DNA of 64,000 nt from Streptomyces sp. ITFR-21 (GCF_031844685.1 NZ_CP134605.1:4089001-4153000); one strand, 5' to 3'; positions 41,907 to 59,512 are shown, counted from the stretch's first letter. Notes: generated from the sequence alone by a model not told the origin. Numbers and translations are program-made.

Positions 41907-42389
41907 CCGCCCGCACGGCGCGCCCGGCACCTTTCTTCTCCTCTTGCGGCTTTCCTGCGGCTTTTCTGAGGCTTTCCCACGGCTTTCCTGCGGCCTGCCT
42001 GCGCCGCGTGCTTTCGCTGGCCGCGGTGGAGACGCCCCAGGTTGTGTCGCGTGTGCTTTCGCTGGCTGCGGTGGGGGCGCCTGCGATGGGGAGGCGCGGG
42101 TTTTTGCCGCGTGTGCTTTCGTCGATGGGGGTGGGGGTGGGGGTGGAGTGGGGGTGTGCGGGGTGTGCGGGGTGGGGAGGCGCGGGGTTCCGCCGCTTGT
42201 GGTGGCGAGGTCCCGGGGGGAGATGCGCGCGGTTCGCTGCCTGGGGCGGTGTCCCGCTGGGGTCGGCGTGGTCGTGCGCGGTCCGGTAGGGCGGAGCGGG
42301 ACCGGCTTGGTGCGGCGCCGCCCCCGCGGCAGGAAGCGGGCGGCCGGAATGCGGAGGCGCCGCTCCGGCAATCGCAGTACGGTCGGCCG
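41907..42389. other. 480-bp gap with direct repeats
   Basis: No gene recognised. It starts with CGGCTTTCCTGCGG-type repeats (41945-41995) and contains three copies of a ~33-base unit CGTG(TG)CTTTCGCTGGC.GCGGTGG (42005-42150). The last bases before the methyltransferase hold TACGGT (42379-42384), 5 bases before its GTG, a possible -10 box for a leaderless message. Confidence 0.5.
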
Positions 42390-43130
42390 GTGGACGATGA
42401 GGACGGCTACTTCGGAGAGCGGGTCGCGGCGGCGTACGACGCGTCGTCGGCGGACATGTTCGAGCCCGGTGTCGTGAACGAGGCGGTTACCGTGCTGGCG
42501 GGGCTGGCCGGTGACGGGCGCGCCCTTGAGCTGGGGGTCGGCACCGGCCGTCTCGCGCTCCCGCTGGCCCGCCGCGGGGTCCCGGTGCACGGCATCGACC
42601 TCTCCCGGGCGATGGTCGCGCGGCTGCGTGCCAAGCCGGACGGCGATTTGGTCGGCGTGACCGTCGGCGACTTCGCCACGACCCGGGTCGAGGGGACGTT
42701 CAGCGTCGCCTACCTGGTCTTCAACACGATCATGAACCTGACGACCCAGGCCGCCCAGGTCGCCTGCTTCCGCAACGCCGCCGCCCACCTCGCCCCCGGC
42801 GGCTCCTTCGTCATCGAGGTCGCCACCCCCGACCTGCGCCGACTCCCGCCCGGCCAGAACGCCGTCCCCTTCCACACCGGCCCGACCCGCTGGGCCTTCG
42901 ACCTCTACGACGTCGCCACCCAGTCGATGAGCTCCAACTACATCGACCTGGCCGACGGCCGCGGCGACTACCGCTCCATCCCCTTCCGCTACGTCTGGCC
43001 CGCCGAACTCGACCTCATGGCCCAACTCGCCGGCCTCCACCTCCACACCCGCTGGTCCACCTGGACCGGCGCCCCCTTCACCAGCGAAAGCCCCGGCCAC
43101 GTCTCGACCTGGCGAAAGCCGCTGGCGTGA
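42390..43130 (+). CDS. Class I SAM-dependent methyltransferase
   Basis: 246 aa from a GTG without a clear ribosome-binding site. Motif I is ALELGVGTGRLALPLARRG, the acidic post-I position is HGIDLSRAMV, then VTVGDFATTRVEGTFSVAYLVFNTIMNL and LAPGGSFVIEV (motifs II/III). The N-terminus GYFGERVAAAYDASSADMF is typical of small-molecule methyltransferases of the UbiE/MetW-like group. The substrate is unknown. It lies just before the CRISPR region. Confidence 0.88.
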   Translation: MDDEDGYFGERVAAAYDASSADMFEPGVVNEAVTVLAGLAGDGRALELGVGTGRLALPLARRGVPVHGIDLSRAMVARLRAKPDGDLVGVTVGDFATTRVEGTFSVAYLVFNTIMNLTTQAAQVACFRNAAAHLAPGGSFVIEVATPDLRRLPPGQNAVPFHTGPTRWAFDLYDVATQSMSSNYIDLADGRGDYRSIPFRYVWPAELDLMAQLAGLHLHTRWSTWTGAPFTSESPGHVSTWRKPLA

Positions 43131-43649
43131 CCGGCGCTGCGGCGCCCCTACGCTGCGGCGCCCCGCCCCGCCCCGCCCCGCCCCGCCGCGCCCCGCCGCG
43201 CCCCGCCGCGCCTACGCTTCGGCGCTGCGGCGCCCCGCCGACGGCCTCTCGGCTCGAACCAACGGGGATCCCCGGCGCGCGCGGTGACACGTCCCCGTAC
43301 GTCCCCGTACGGCCCGGGGGCCCCGCGGGACCCCCGCGGCCGCGACGCCCCACGGCCTCCCGCGGCGGGCGGGCTGCCGGAGCGCAGGGTAATCCCTGAC
43401 CTCACCTGGGGCCGGGTCGGCTGGGGAAATGGGGACGCTCGTCAGGCGACGACGACCAGCTTCGGGAGCCGCCCGCGCCCGCCCTGCGGCCGCTGCGCTG
43501 CGTGGGCCTTCGTCGGCGGGCAACGGAGGGCGCTCGTCTCCGGCGAGGCAGACCGGGGCAGCCCGACACGGTGCCCCCTCGCAAGCGTCCGCGATCCGGC
43601 GAGCTGACGATCCCGGCGCCACGTCCCCGGGGGCCGGCTGCGTGCGCAG
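43131..43649. other. 520-bp gap between methyltransferase and CRISPR leader
   Basis: Bases 43139-43235 are CCCCG/CCGCG pentamer repeats bordered by two GGCGCTGCGGCGCCCC copies. Frames on both strands from 43236 to 43649 give no recognisable domain; in particular no Cas1 or Cas2 end is visible. Confidence 0.5.
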
Positions 43650-43790
43650 TTCCGCGACCGAGCCAGCCGTACCCTTCTTGCCTGAAGGGGCACGCGCGGC
43701 GACTCGCCTGGCGTGCTGGCCGTTTTGCCCGTTTCCTCGAAAGTGGTCCGAGACGACCAACCTCGCCGACAAAGCCGCAGGTCACCAAGA
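43650..43790 (+). promoter_or_regulatory. CRISPR leader 1
   Basis: Immediately left of array 1. It shares AGCCGTACCCTT, CGTTTCCTCGAAAGTGGT and a final AAA.CCGCAGGTCA.CAAG with the leaders of arrays 2 and 3, but is otherwise more diverged. Confidence 0.7.
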
Positions 43791-44368
43791 CTGCTCCCCG
43801 CGCCCGCGGGGATGAACCCGATCGGGTCGCTTACGCCGCTGTCGTCAGGCACTGCTCCCCGCGCCCGCGGGGATGAACCCTTGGCAACCGTGAAAAACTG
43901 CGCGCCGGTCGTCTGCTCCCCGCGCCCGCGGGGATGAACCCTTGTGCGCCCATCGCGGGATCGAGCCAGAGGCCTGCTCCCCGCGCCCGCGGGGATGAAC
44001 CCTCGCTAAGGCCGTAACCGGAAAGGGGTGACGCCTGCTCCCCGCGCCCGCGGGGATGAACCCGCGGCCGGCCGGCCGCTGCTCTGGGGGGTGTGCTGCT
44101 CCCCGCGCCCGCGGGGATGAACCCGCCATGTCGGAGTTCCTGACCCGGCCGCCCGTCTGCTCCCCGCGCCCGCGGGGATGAACCCGATGATCGGGGGCGG
44201 CGACCCCACGGCCCCGGCTGCTCCCCGCGCCCGCGGGGATGAACCCGGGTCGGTCACCGGCCGGCCCACCGGCTGCCCCTGCTCCCCGCGCCCGCGGGGA
44301 TGAACCCCGCGGGTCCGTCACCGTGGGCCGGGCCACCGGCTGATCCTCGCGTCCGCGGGGATGGCCCT
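43791..44368 (+). CRISPR. Type I-E CRISPR array 1 (10 repeats, 9 spacers)
   Basis: 29-base repeats at an exact 61-base period with 32-base spacers. The repeat starts CTGCTCCCCGCGCC and ends GCGGGGATGAACCC, with a 7-bp palindrome CCCCGCG/CGCGGGG. The last repeat (44340) is degenerate (CTGATCCTCGCGTCC...ATGGCCC). The ATGAACCC end corresponds to the type I-E crRNA handle, so transcription is rightward from leader 1. No cas genes are in the window. Confidence 0.97.
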
Positions 44369-44638
44369 TGCCGTGATGGTGTTGGGAGTCCTGTGGGTGT
44401 GCTTTTCATTCCGCCGAGTCCTGGGGCCGGACGCTGGGTCGGTCCTGGCTGGGGCTTGACGTTCCGGCGTCCCCTGCGCCGGTCACGCTGGGCGGCGGGT
44501 TTTATGATCGGGCTGGCCGTACCCTTTTGCGTGAAGACGTGCGTGCAGCCCCCGTTGTGGGCGCTGGTTGATTTGTCCGTTTCCTCGAAAGTGGTTCAAA
44601 ACATCGATTCCTGTCGGTAAAACCGCAGGTCATCAAGC
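44369..44638 (+). promoter_or_regulatory. CRISPR leader 2
   Basis: 270 bases between arrays 1 and 2, roughly 90% identical to leader 3 (45887-46156). It contains GCTTGACGTTCCGGCG, GGCCGTACCCTTTTG and TTTCCTCGAAAGTGGTTC, and an AT-rich end before the first repeat. Confidence 0.85.
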
Positions 44639-45886
44639 CTGCTCCCCGTACGCGCGGGGATGAACCGCGTCCGGCCGTCGTACTCGTCGGCGTTGGTCCC
44701 TGCTCCCCGTACGCGCGGGGATGAACCCGTCTGGTAGGTGCCGGTGTAGCGGCGGTCGAGCTGCTCCCCGTACGCGCGGGGATGAACCCGACATGGCGTG
44801 CTCCTCTGGAACGGTGGTGGTCTGCTCCCCGTACGCGCGGGGATGAACCCTCGGCGTACACCGCCTGCACACGGCTGTGTGCCTGCTCCCCGTACGCGCG
44901 GGGATGAACCCGTTGTTACCGAGATTGGCCGCTAGACAGCGGGCTGCTCCCCGTACGCGCGGGGATGAACCCAGTGACGACACCATCCGCCGCTACGCCG
45001 AGGCCTGCTCCCCGTACGCGCGGGGATGAACCCGTTTCCGGGTAACGTCCTCCGGTACGGTCTCCCTGCTCCCCGTACGCGCGGGGATGAACCCGTAGTC
45101 GGGGCCGGTGTAGTCGCCGTGCGCGTCTGCTCCCCGTACGCGCGGGGATGAACCCAACCGGCAGCCCGGGATCATCCCGCAGAACCCCTGCTCCCCGTAC
45201 GCGCGGGGATGAACCCACGGTGTCCCCGACATGTATGGACCCGATGGCCTGCTCCCCGTACGCGCGGGGATGAACCCGGCTATGACCCGACCGAGCGCGA
45301 CGAACCCACCTGCTCCCCGTACGCGCGGGGATGAACCCGCGGCATCGATCCGTACGCGGTCATCGACTGCCTGCTCCCCGTACGCGCGGGGATGAACCCT
45401 TCACCAAGCACGGGTCGTTCGCCGCGAAGGACTGCTCCCCGTACGCGCGGGGATGAACCCGACCGTGAGCAGGACCGCGAACGCCGCCGAGGCTGCTCCC
45501 CGTACGCGCGGGGATGAACCCATGCCCAGCTGAGCCATGCCCCGTGCTAGGGCCTGCTCCCCGTACGCGCGGGGATGAACCCTTCAACGACCTGCCCGTC
45601 CTCGGTTCGCCCGGCTGCTCCCCGTACGCGCGGGGATGAACCCATCGGCAGCGCGCTCCGCCTGATCCTCCTGGACTGCTCCCCGTACGCGCGGGGATGA
45701 ACCCGACGCCCATCGGCCGATCCTCGCGCCGGTGCACTGCTCCCCGTACGCGCGGGGATGAACCCCACGGAGGAGCTGCGGGCCGAGCTGCGGGGCGCTG
45801 ATCCCCGTACGCGGGGGGATGAACCCGTGCCGCCCGGCCTGTATCTGAGCCTGTCGGCTGATCCTCGCGTCCGCGGGGGTGGCCCT
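44639..45886 (+). CRISPR. Type I-E CRISPR array 2 (21 repeats, 20 spacers)
   Basis: 29-base repeats, period 61. The repeat starts CTGCTCCCCGTACGC and ends GCGGGGATGAACCC, so it differs from array 1 in the loop side of the stem. The first repeat ends in G instead of C. The last two (45798 and 45858) are degenerate; the final one is almost the same as the degenerate end repeat of array 1. Confidence 0.97.
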
Positions 45887-46156
45887 TGCCGTGATGGTGT
45901 TGGGAGTCCTGTGGGAGTTCTTTTCGATCCGCTGAGTCCTGGGGACGGGCGCTGGGTCGGTCCCGGCTGGGGCTTGACGTTTCGGCGTCTCCTGCACCGG
46001 TCATGCTGGGCGGCGGGTTTTGTGATTGGGCTGGCCGTACCCTTTTGTGTGAAGACGTGCGTGCAGCCCCCGCTGTGGGCGCTGGTTGATTTGTCCGTTT
46101 CCTCGAAAGTGGTTCAAAACATCGATTCCTGTCGGTAAAACCGCAGGTCATCAAGT
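45887..46156 (+). promoter_or_regulatory. CRISPR leader 3
   Basis: Near-copy of leader 2, again placed directly after the same degenerate end repeat. It is the leader of array 3. Confidence 0.85.
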
Positions 46157-48008
46157 CTGCTCCCCGTACGCGCGGGGATGAACCCGGGAGTGAGCCCGAT
46201 AGAAGCGCTCGTTGGTTCTGCTCCCCGTACGCGCGGGGATGAACCCGCCTCCGCGACGGACACCGGGTCCTTCGGGATCTGCTCCCCGTACGCGCGGGGA
46301 TGAACCCGCTGCGGGTGATGGCGGGCGTGGGATGGGTCACTGCTCCCCGTACGCGCGGGGATGAACCCCTCGTCCGCCTCGCCGGTGCCGGCGGCGCGGG
46401 CTGCTCCCCGTACGCGCGGGGATGAACCCTCCACCGCCGTCAGGCCGTCTGGGCTGCCGACCTGCTCCCCGTACGCGCGGGGATGAACCCCCCGCCGGTG
46501 AATCGATCATGAAATGAGAGACCTGCTCCCCGTACGCGCGGGGATGAACCCTGCTCGCCCGGACCAATCCGAACCCGGGCGAGCTGCTCCCCGTACGCGC
46601 GGGGATGAACCCTCTACGCTTAGCTATCCCCATCCCGAGACGGGCTGCTCCCCGTACGCGCGGGGATGAACCCACACCGGTTCTCGCCGATGGCGATTAC
46701 GTGTGCTGCTCCCCGTACGCGCGGGGATGAACCCGGCACCCAAGAAGAGCGCCCCCGACGTACCGCCTGCTCCCCGTACGCGCGGGGATGAACCCCCGCT
46801 GGGGGTTGTGCCCCTAGTGGAGATTGCCTGCTCCCCGTACGCGCGGGGATGAACCCCGGCCGGCGCACCGCGAGCGGCACCGACGACCCTGCTCCCCGTA
46901 CGCGCGGGGATGAACCCGACCAGCCGGACGGCATGGTCGGCGACCAGCTCTGCTCCCCGTACGCGCGGGGATGAACCCGACACCGTGGTCCGGCTCGGGC
47001 GGCGGCTGGGCTGCTCCCCGTACGCGCGGGGATGAACCCGCGGACGGCGGCAAGGGCGCCTACCGCTGGAACTGCTCCCCGTACGCGCGGGGATGAACCC
47101 AGCCCGCCGATGTCGCCACCACGCTGCGCTGGCTGCTCCCCGTACGCGCGGGGATGAACCCTGGCTGCCGTTGAAGCCCAAGCCGAAGCTCGGCTGCTCC
47201 CCGTACGCGCGGGGATGAACCCGCGGTGCGGGCCAGCAGATCAACCATGTCGTCCTGCTCCCCGTACGCGCGGGGATGAACCCGCACTGGGCTGACGGCA
47301 CCACCGCCATTACCGCTGCTCCCCGTACGCGCGGGGATGAACCCGCACTGGGCTGACGGCACCACCGCCATTACCGCTGCTCCCCGTACGCGCGGGGATG
47401 AACCCGGCAGGAAACACGTCGTCTTGGTCGGGTCGTACTGCTCCCCGTACGCGCGGGGATGAACCCGGACACGAACCTAGGTGCGTTTGCCGACCGGGCT
47501 GCTCCCCGTACGCGCGGGGATGAACCCGGGGGGTCCATCACCACCGCGTCGACCGGGTCCTGCTCCCCGTACGCGCGGGGATGAACCCGGGGGGTCCATC
47601 ACCACCGCGTCGACCGGGTCCTGCTCCCCGTACGCGCGGGGATGAACCCGGGAGACGCCCCCCGCCGTGAAAGCCGGCGGGCTGCTCCCCGTACGCGCGG
47701 GGATGAACCCAGCGATGCGAACATGGGGTCGCCTCCGGTGGTCTGCTCCCCGTACGCGCGGGGATATACCCGGGATACGCCGAGCGGTGATCCGAGCGGT
47801 GATCTGCTCCCCGTACGCGCGGGGATGAACCCCTCTACGCCGACCTGCGCGACCAGCTCGCCGACTGCTCCCCGTACGCGCGGGGATGAACCCGATCCAC
47901 CGCGCCATCCTCGACCTGAACGCCGCTGCTCCCCGTAGGCGCGGGGATGAACCCTCAGCAGCGAGCCGACCAAGACCGCCCGCGGTCTGCTCCCCGTACG
48001 TGCGGGGA
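46157..48008 (+). CRISPR. Type I-E CRISPR array 3 (31 repeats, 30 spacers)
   Basis: Same repeat as array 2, period 61, last repeat (47987) truncated and degenerate. Variant repeats occur only toward the far end (GGGATATACCC near 47760; CCCCGTAGGC near 47930), as expected for the leader-distal side. Two spacers occur twice in adjacent positions (near 47282/47343 and 47527/47588). Confidence 0.97.
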
Positions 48009-48415
48009 GCGTCGCGCTCCCGGGCGGTGGGTGGGGTGAGGCTGCCGCGTCGGGTGTATCTGCCCGGTGGGATGGGCTGACCTTCTCAGGGGGGCGGGTT
48101 CGCCGAGGGCGGGGTCCGTGCCGCGTCGGGCCCTGCCGCGCCGGGAGCAGCTGGGAACCTGGCCCGCGCCGGAGGCGGACGGCGGCCGGAGCTTGGCGGT
48201 GGCGGCAGCCTGGTCGCGGCAGCTGGTCGCCCGGGGCCGGGCCCGGGGCCCGGGGGTCAGGCTGGGCCCCGGGAGCGGGCCCGGGAGGGGGAGCGGGGGG
48301 GCGCCGGGGCGAGAGGCTGACCTCTCGGTTTCGGGTCGTGACGCGATACCCGCTATCGTGGTGCGGTATGCCTGCTCGCAGGCACGAACACTCTCAACAG
48401 GACCCGGAGAGAGCA
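48009..48415. other. rplK upstream region
   Basis: 400 bases without a gene: GC-rich repeats such as GGGCCCGGGGCCCGGGGG (48235-48300), then the rplK promoter area with TATCGT at 48353-48358 and a ~60-base leader ending in GGAGAGAG. It is the junction between the accessory block and the ribosomal operon. Confidence 0.5.
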
Positions 48416-48850
48416 ATGCCTCCCAAGAAGAAGAAGGTCACGGGGCTGATCAAGCTCCAGATCAACGCCGGTGCGGCCAACCCGGCGCCGCCGGTCGGCC
48501 CCGCGCTGGGCCAGCACGGCGTGAACATCATGGAATTCTGCAAGGCGTACAACGCGGCGACCGAGTCGCAGCGCGGCATGGTGATCCCGGTGGAGATCAC
48601 GGTCTACGACGACCGCAGCTTCACGTTCATCACCAAGACCCCGCCGGCCGCCAAGCTGATCCTCAAGGCCGCGGGCGTGGACAAGGGCTCCGGCGAGCCG
48701 CACGTGAAGAAGGTCGCCAAGCTCACCCGCGACCAGGTCCGGGACATCGCCACCACCAAGCTCCCCGACCTGAACGCGAACGACCTGGACGCCGCGGAGA
48801 AGATCATCGCGGGGACGGCCCGGTCCATGGGTATCACCGTCGAGGGCTGA
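48416..48850 (+). CDS. rplK: 50S ribosomal protein L11
   Basis: 144 aa; ATG after GGAGAGAGCA. The N-terminal domain has [33 protein letters not shown], the thiostrepton-site Pro-rich helix, and the C-terminal RNA-binding domain ends [13 protein letters not shown]11 forms the GTPase-associated centre with 23S rRNA. It normally follows nusG directly; here it heads its own transcript. rplA is 107 bases downstream. Confidence 0.98.
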
Positions 48851-48957
48851 GACCTCGGGCGCCGAGCTCTCGAGCGCTGAGAACTCAAGCACGTACGACC
48901 TTTGTGGGAGGGCCTGCTCGGCCTGGACCACGACTCCATCGAACCAGGAGCACATCC

Positions 48958-49683
48958 ATGAGCAAGCGCAGCAAGACTCTCCGCGCTGCGGACGCCAAGA
49001 TCGACCAGGAGCGCCTGTACGGGCCTCTGGAGGCCGTCCGTCTCGCCAAGGAGACCGCCAGCACCAAGTTCGACTCGACCGTCGAGGTCGCCTTCCGGCT
49101 GGGTGTCGACCCGCGCAAGGCGGACCAGATGGTCCGTGGCACCGTGAACCTTCCGCACGGCACCGGCAAGACCGCCCGGGTCCTGGTCTTCGCGACCGGT
49201 GACCGTGCTGCGGCCGCGGAAGCCGCGGGGGCCGACATCGTCGGCTCCGACGAACTGATCGACGAGGTGGCGAAGGGCCGGCTGGACTTCGACGCCGTCG
49301 TCGCCACCCCGGACCTGATGGGCAAGGTCGGCCGGCTCGGCCGGGTGCTCGGCCCGCGCGGTCTGATGCCGAACCCGAAGACCGGCACCGTGACGCCCGA
49401 CGTGGCGAAGGCGGTCACCGAGATCAAGGGCGGCAAGATCGAGTTCCGCGTCGACAAGCACTCGAACCTGCACTTCATCATCGGCAAGGTCTCCTTCGAC
49501 GAGACCAAGCTGGTGGAGAACTACGCGGCGGCGCTGGACGAGATCCTGCGGCTCAAGCCGTCCGCCGCCAAGGGCCGTTACGTCAAGAAGGCCGCCGTGT
49601 CCACCACCATGGGCCCCGGCATCCAGGTCGACCCCAACCGCACCCGCAACCTGCTGGTCGAGGACGACGCCGCGGCGGTCTGA
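48958..49683 (+). CDS. rplA: 50S ribosomal protein L1
   Basis: 241 aa; ATG with AGGAG 8 bases upstream. It carries the L1 signature [23 protein letters not shown] and the family length. It forms the L1 stalk and in many bacteria represses its own operon. A strong terminator follows. Confidence 0.98.
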   Translation: MSKRSKTLRAADAKIDQERLYGPLEAVRLAKETASTKFDSTVEVAFRLGVDPRKADQMVRGTVNLPHGTGKTARVLVFATGDRAAAAEAAGADIVGSDELIDEVAKGRLDFDAVVATPDLMGKVGRLGRVLGPRGLMPNPKTGTVTPDVAKAVTEIKGGKIEFRVDKHSNLHFIIGKVSFDETKLVENYAAALDEILRLKPSAAKGRYVKKAAVSTTMGPGIQVDPNRTRNLLVEDDAAAV

Positions 49684-49781
49684 CGCGGCGCCGGACGACA
49701 TGGCCGTGGGCGGGCCTCCTGGTACGTCCGTACGCGGGTACGCGCGCGTGTACGGACGTGCCGGGCGTCCGCGGCCCGTCG

Positions 49782-49826
49782 GCACGGACCCCGGCCCCGG
49801 TGACACACCGAGGCCGGGGTCCGTGC
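49782..49826. terminator. Terminator between rplKA and rplJL
   Basis: A perfect 15-bp stem GCACGGACCCCGGCC/GGCCGGGGTCCGTGC with a 15-base loop, followed by TTTCC, about 100 bases after rplA. Confidence 0.85.
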
Positions 49827-50061
49827 TTTCCGCCGGGGCGGAGCCGCGGCCACCCCCGGGCCGCCAGGCCCGCCGGAAGCCGGCCGCCGGCCCGCCTCGG
49901 CCCGCCTCGGCCCGCCGCCCGGTGCAAGCCCGCAGCCTCGCCGCCCCCGCGGCACCACCCCGCCCGCCGGCAGCCGTTCCGCTGGCCCCGGCGTCGCGCA
50001 CCTCCCCGCCCGCGCCAAGCCGGCCCCCGCAGCCCGCCCGGCCAGGGCACCGCAGGGGGAT

Positions 50062-50326
50062 TTGCCCGCCGGCCGCGCCGTCCCGTAGGCTTGGTACGAA
50101 GCCATAGACCGCTGGTTGCCGCCATGCCCCGCAAGGGTGAGGTGGCCGAAGGATCCGCCGAGTGCGGACGGCCCGCGTAGGTGACCGAGACGACCTCCGG
50201 AAGCGCCAGCCGCCTCCGTCGAGTTCCGCCCCGTGCGCCTGCGCAGGGGGCGTTCCGTGTTTTCCCCCTCGGGTTCCTCCTTCAACGCCGGGCGGTCCGC
50301 AATCACCCGGAAGGAGGCCGAGACTC
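50062..50326 (+). promoter_or_regulatory. rplJL promoter and L10 leader region
   Basis: TTGCCC (50062) and TAGGCT (50086) are 18 bases apart; the predicted start near 50098 leaves a ~230-base untranslated leader. This is where the L10(L12) autoregulatory leader RNA is found in other bacteria; AAGGATCCGCC and complementary GC segments are present, but I did not fold it. The rest of the gap (49827-50061) is C-rich and empty. Confidence 0.6.
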
Positions 50327-50896
50327 ATGGCGAGGCCCGACAAGGCTGCCGCGGTTGCCGAGTTGACGGACAAGTTCCGCACCTCGAACGCCGCGATGCT
50401 GACCGAGTACCGCGGTCTCACCGTGGCGCAGCTCAAGACGCTGCGCCGTGCACTCGGTGAGAACGTCACGTACGCCGTGGTGAAGAACACGCTGACCAGG
50501 ATCGCGGCCAACGAGGCCGGGATCAGCACGCTCGACGACCTGTTCGCGGGTCCGTCGGCCGTCGCCTTCGTCGCCGGTGACCCGGTCGAGGCGGCGAAGG
50601 GTCTGCGTGACTTCGCCAAGGACAACCCCAACCTCGTCATCAAGGGCGGTGTCCTTGACGGCAAGGCGCTGTCCGCCGACGAGATCAAGAAGCTCGCGGA
50701 CCTCGAGTCCCGCGAGGTGCTGCTCGCCAAGCTGGCGGGCGCCATGAAGGCCAAGCAGTCGCAGACTGCCGCGCTCTTCCAGGCGCTGCCGTCGAAGTTC
50801 ATCCGCACCGCGGAGGCGCTTCGGGTCAAGCTGGCGGAGGACGAGCAGGGCGGTGCCGGTACGCCGGCTCCCGCCGAGGCCACCGAGTCCGAGTAA
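50327..50896 (+). CDS. rplJ: 50S ribosomal protein L10
   Basis: 189 aa; ATG after [26 protein letters not shown] and [17 protein letters not shown] with [11 protein letters not shown] are typical. It binds 23S rRNA and carries L7/L12 dimers through its C-terminal helix ([16 protein letters not shown]). It ends in an acidic, Ala/Pro/Glu-rich tail as in other streptomycetes. rplL follows 86 bases later. Confidence 0.98.
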   Translation: MARPDKAAAVAELTDKFRTSNAAMLTEYRGLTVAQLKTLRRALGENVTYAVVKNTLTRIAANEAGISTLDDLFAGPSAVAFVAGDPVEAAKGLRDFAKDNPNLVIKGGVLDGKALSADEIKKLADLESREVLLAKLAGAMKAKQSQTAALFQALPSKFIRTAEALRVKLAEDEQGGAGTPAPAEATESE

Positions 50897-50982
50897 CCGG
50901 CTCGACGGTCCAGCGGGCACCGAGTACGCCCGCCGACATGTACACCCGGCACCAGCCGAATTAGCGGAAGGACCCCGCCATC

Positions 50983-51366
50983 ATGGCGAAGCTCAGCCAG
51001 GCCGAGCTGCTGGAGCAGTTCGAGACCCTCACCCTCATCGAGCTCTCCGAGTTCGTGAAGGCGTTCGAGGAGAAGTTCGACGTCACCGCCGCCGCGCCCG
51101 TCGCGGCGGTCGGCCCGGTGGGTCCGGGCGTCGTCGCCGAGGCCGTCGAGGAGCAGGACGAGTTCGACGTCATCCTCACCGGCGCCGGCGAGAAGAAGAT
51201 CCAGGTCATCAAGGTCGTGCGCGAGCTGACCTCGCTGGGTCTGAAGGAAGCCAAGGACCTCGTGGACGGCGCTCCGAAGGCCGTTCTGGAGAAGGCCACC
51301 AAGGAAGCCGCGGAGAAGGCCAAGGACGCCCTTGCGGCGGCCGGCGCCTCGGTCGAGGTCAAGTAA
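50983..51366 (+). CDS. rplL: 50S ribosomal protein L7/L12
   Basis: 127 aa; AGCGGAAGGA before the ATG. An N-terminal dimer domain ([30 protein letters not shown]), an Ala/Val/Gly hinge, and the C-terminal domain [28 protein letters not shown] that recruits translation factors. A strong terminator follows. Confidence 0.98.
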   Translation: MAKLSQAELLEQFETLTLIELSEFVKAFEEKFDVTAAAPVAAVGPVGPGVVAEAVEEQDEFDVILTGAGEKKIQVIKVVRELTSLGLKEAKDLVDGAPKAVLEKATKEAAEKAKDALAAAGASVEVK

Positions 51367-51431
51367 CACCAGCGGCACCCAGCAGCACCTGGTTACCCCG
51401 GGTAGTCCCCGGGGTGACCCCTGCTCCACCC

Positions 51432-51469
51432 GCCGGGGGCGGCCACTCGAAAGGGTGGCCGCCCCCGGC
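51432..51469. terminator. Terminator after rplL
   Basis: A perfect 15-bp stem GCCGGGGGCGGCCAC/GTGGCCGCCCCCGGC with an 8-base loop, followed by CGTTTCC. Confidence 0.9.
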
Positions 51470-51794
51470 CGTTTCCGATCTACGCGAGGCCGGGGCCTTG
51501 ACGGATGGCACGCGGCGCGCAATTCTCAGGACGCGCCGCCGGTACCCCGCGGACCGGCCGCTCCTTCGATCCGGGACGGATCCGGGGCGGACCCCGGGCC
51601 GTTCCGGGGCCTCCGGGCCCGGTCCTACGGCTGGTCCGGGATCGATCCGGTTGGATCCAGGTCGGATGCATGGATCGGCGCCGAAGCGGGAATGCATGGC
51701 AATGCAGCGTGACGGATAGTGGGTCCGGGCTCCGAGGGCCGGACCCCGCGAGATGGGCGAGGGGGCGACGATTCGGTACTCCGAATCTCAGCTC

Positions 51795-51823
51795 TGGACA
51801 TCAGTGGGCCAAGTGGCTACACT
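51795..51823 (+). promoter_or_regulatory. rpoBC promoter
   Basis: TGGACA (51795-51800) and TACACT (51818-51823) with a 17-base spacer. The predicted transcript starts near 51830 and has a ~150-base leader. The remaining gap from 51470 to 51794 shows no gene. Confidence 0.75.
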
Positions 51824-51981
51824 GACCCTTTGCGCTGCCTGTTAGCTGCCGCCTGGCCCGTCACCAGGGGCATGCCCGTATCTGAGCGACACTGAAGTGG
51901 CCCGTCATCAGGGTTTTCGCTTCAGCTCAGGGGTGGACCGGTACGCGCGTAGTGAGTCCGAGCCCTCGGAAGGACCCCCTC

Positions 51982-55467
<3,486 letters not shown>

Positions 55468-55600
55468 CGGGTTGCCGCCCGGCCGTTCCCCGGCCGGGCG
55501 GCCCTCGCCCCCGCAGCCGCGCCGACGCGGCGCGGGGGAACCCTCACGGCCCCCCGATCAGACCATTTGAGAATCAACCCTGAGAGGGATTGACGACACA

Positions 55601-59512
<3,912 letters not shown>

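Noticed and set aside
43212..43772. Open frames upstream of array 1, considered as a Cas2 or Cas1 end
   Set aside because: No Cas1/Cas2 motif is visible on either strand and the composition is low-complexity.
43791..48008. Long open frames across the CRISPR arrays, especially on the minus strand, encoding GFIPARTGSS-type repeated peptides
   Set aside because: They arise from the 61-base period and the absence of stops in the repeat; they are not genes.
23460..48415. Insertion sequences, integrase or attachment repeats bordering the accessory block
   Set aside because: No transposase or integrase motif and no long direct repeat at the two borders was found, although tRNA-Trp lies 1.3 kb upstream; no tRNA 3'-end copy was seen near 48 kb.
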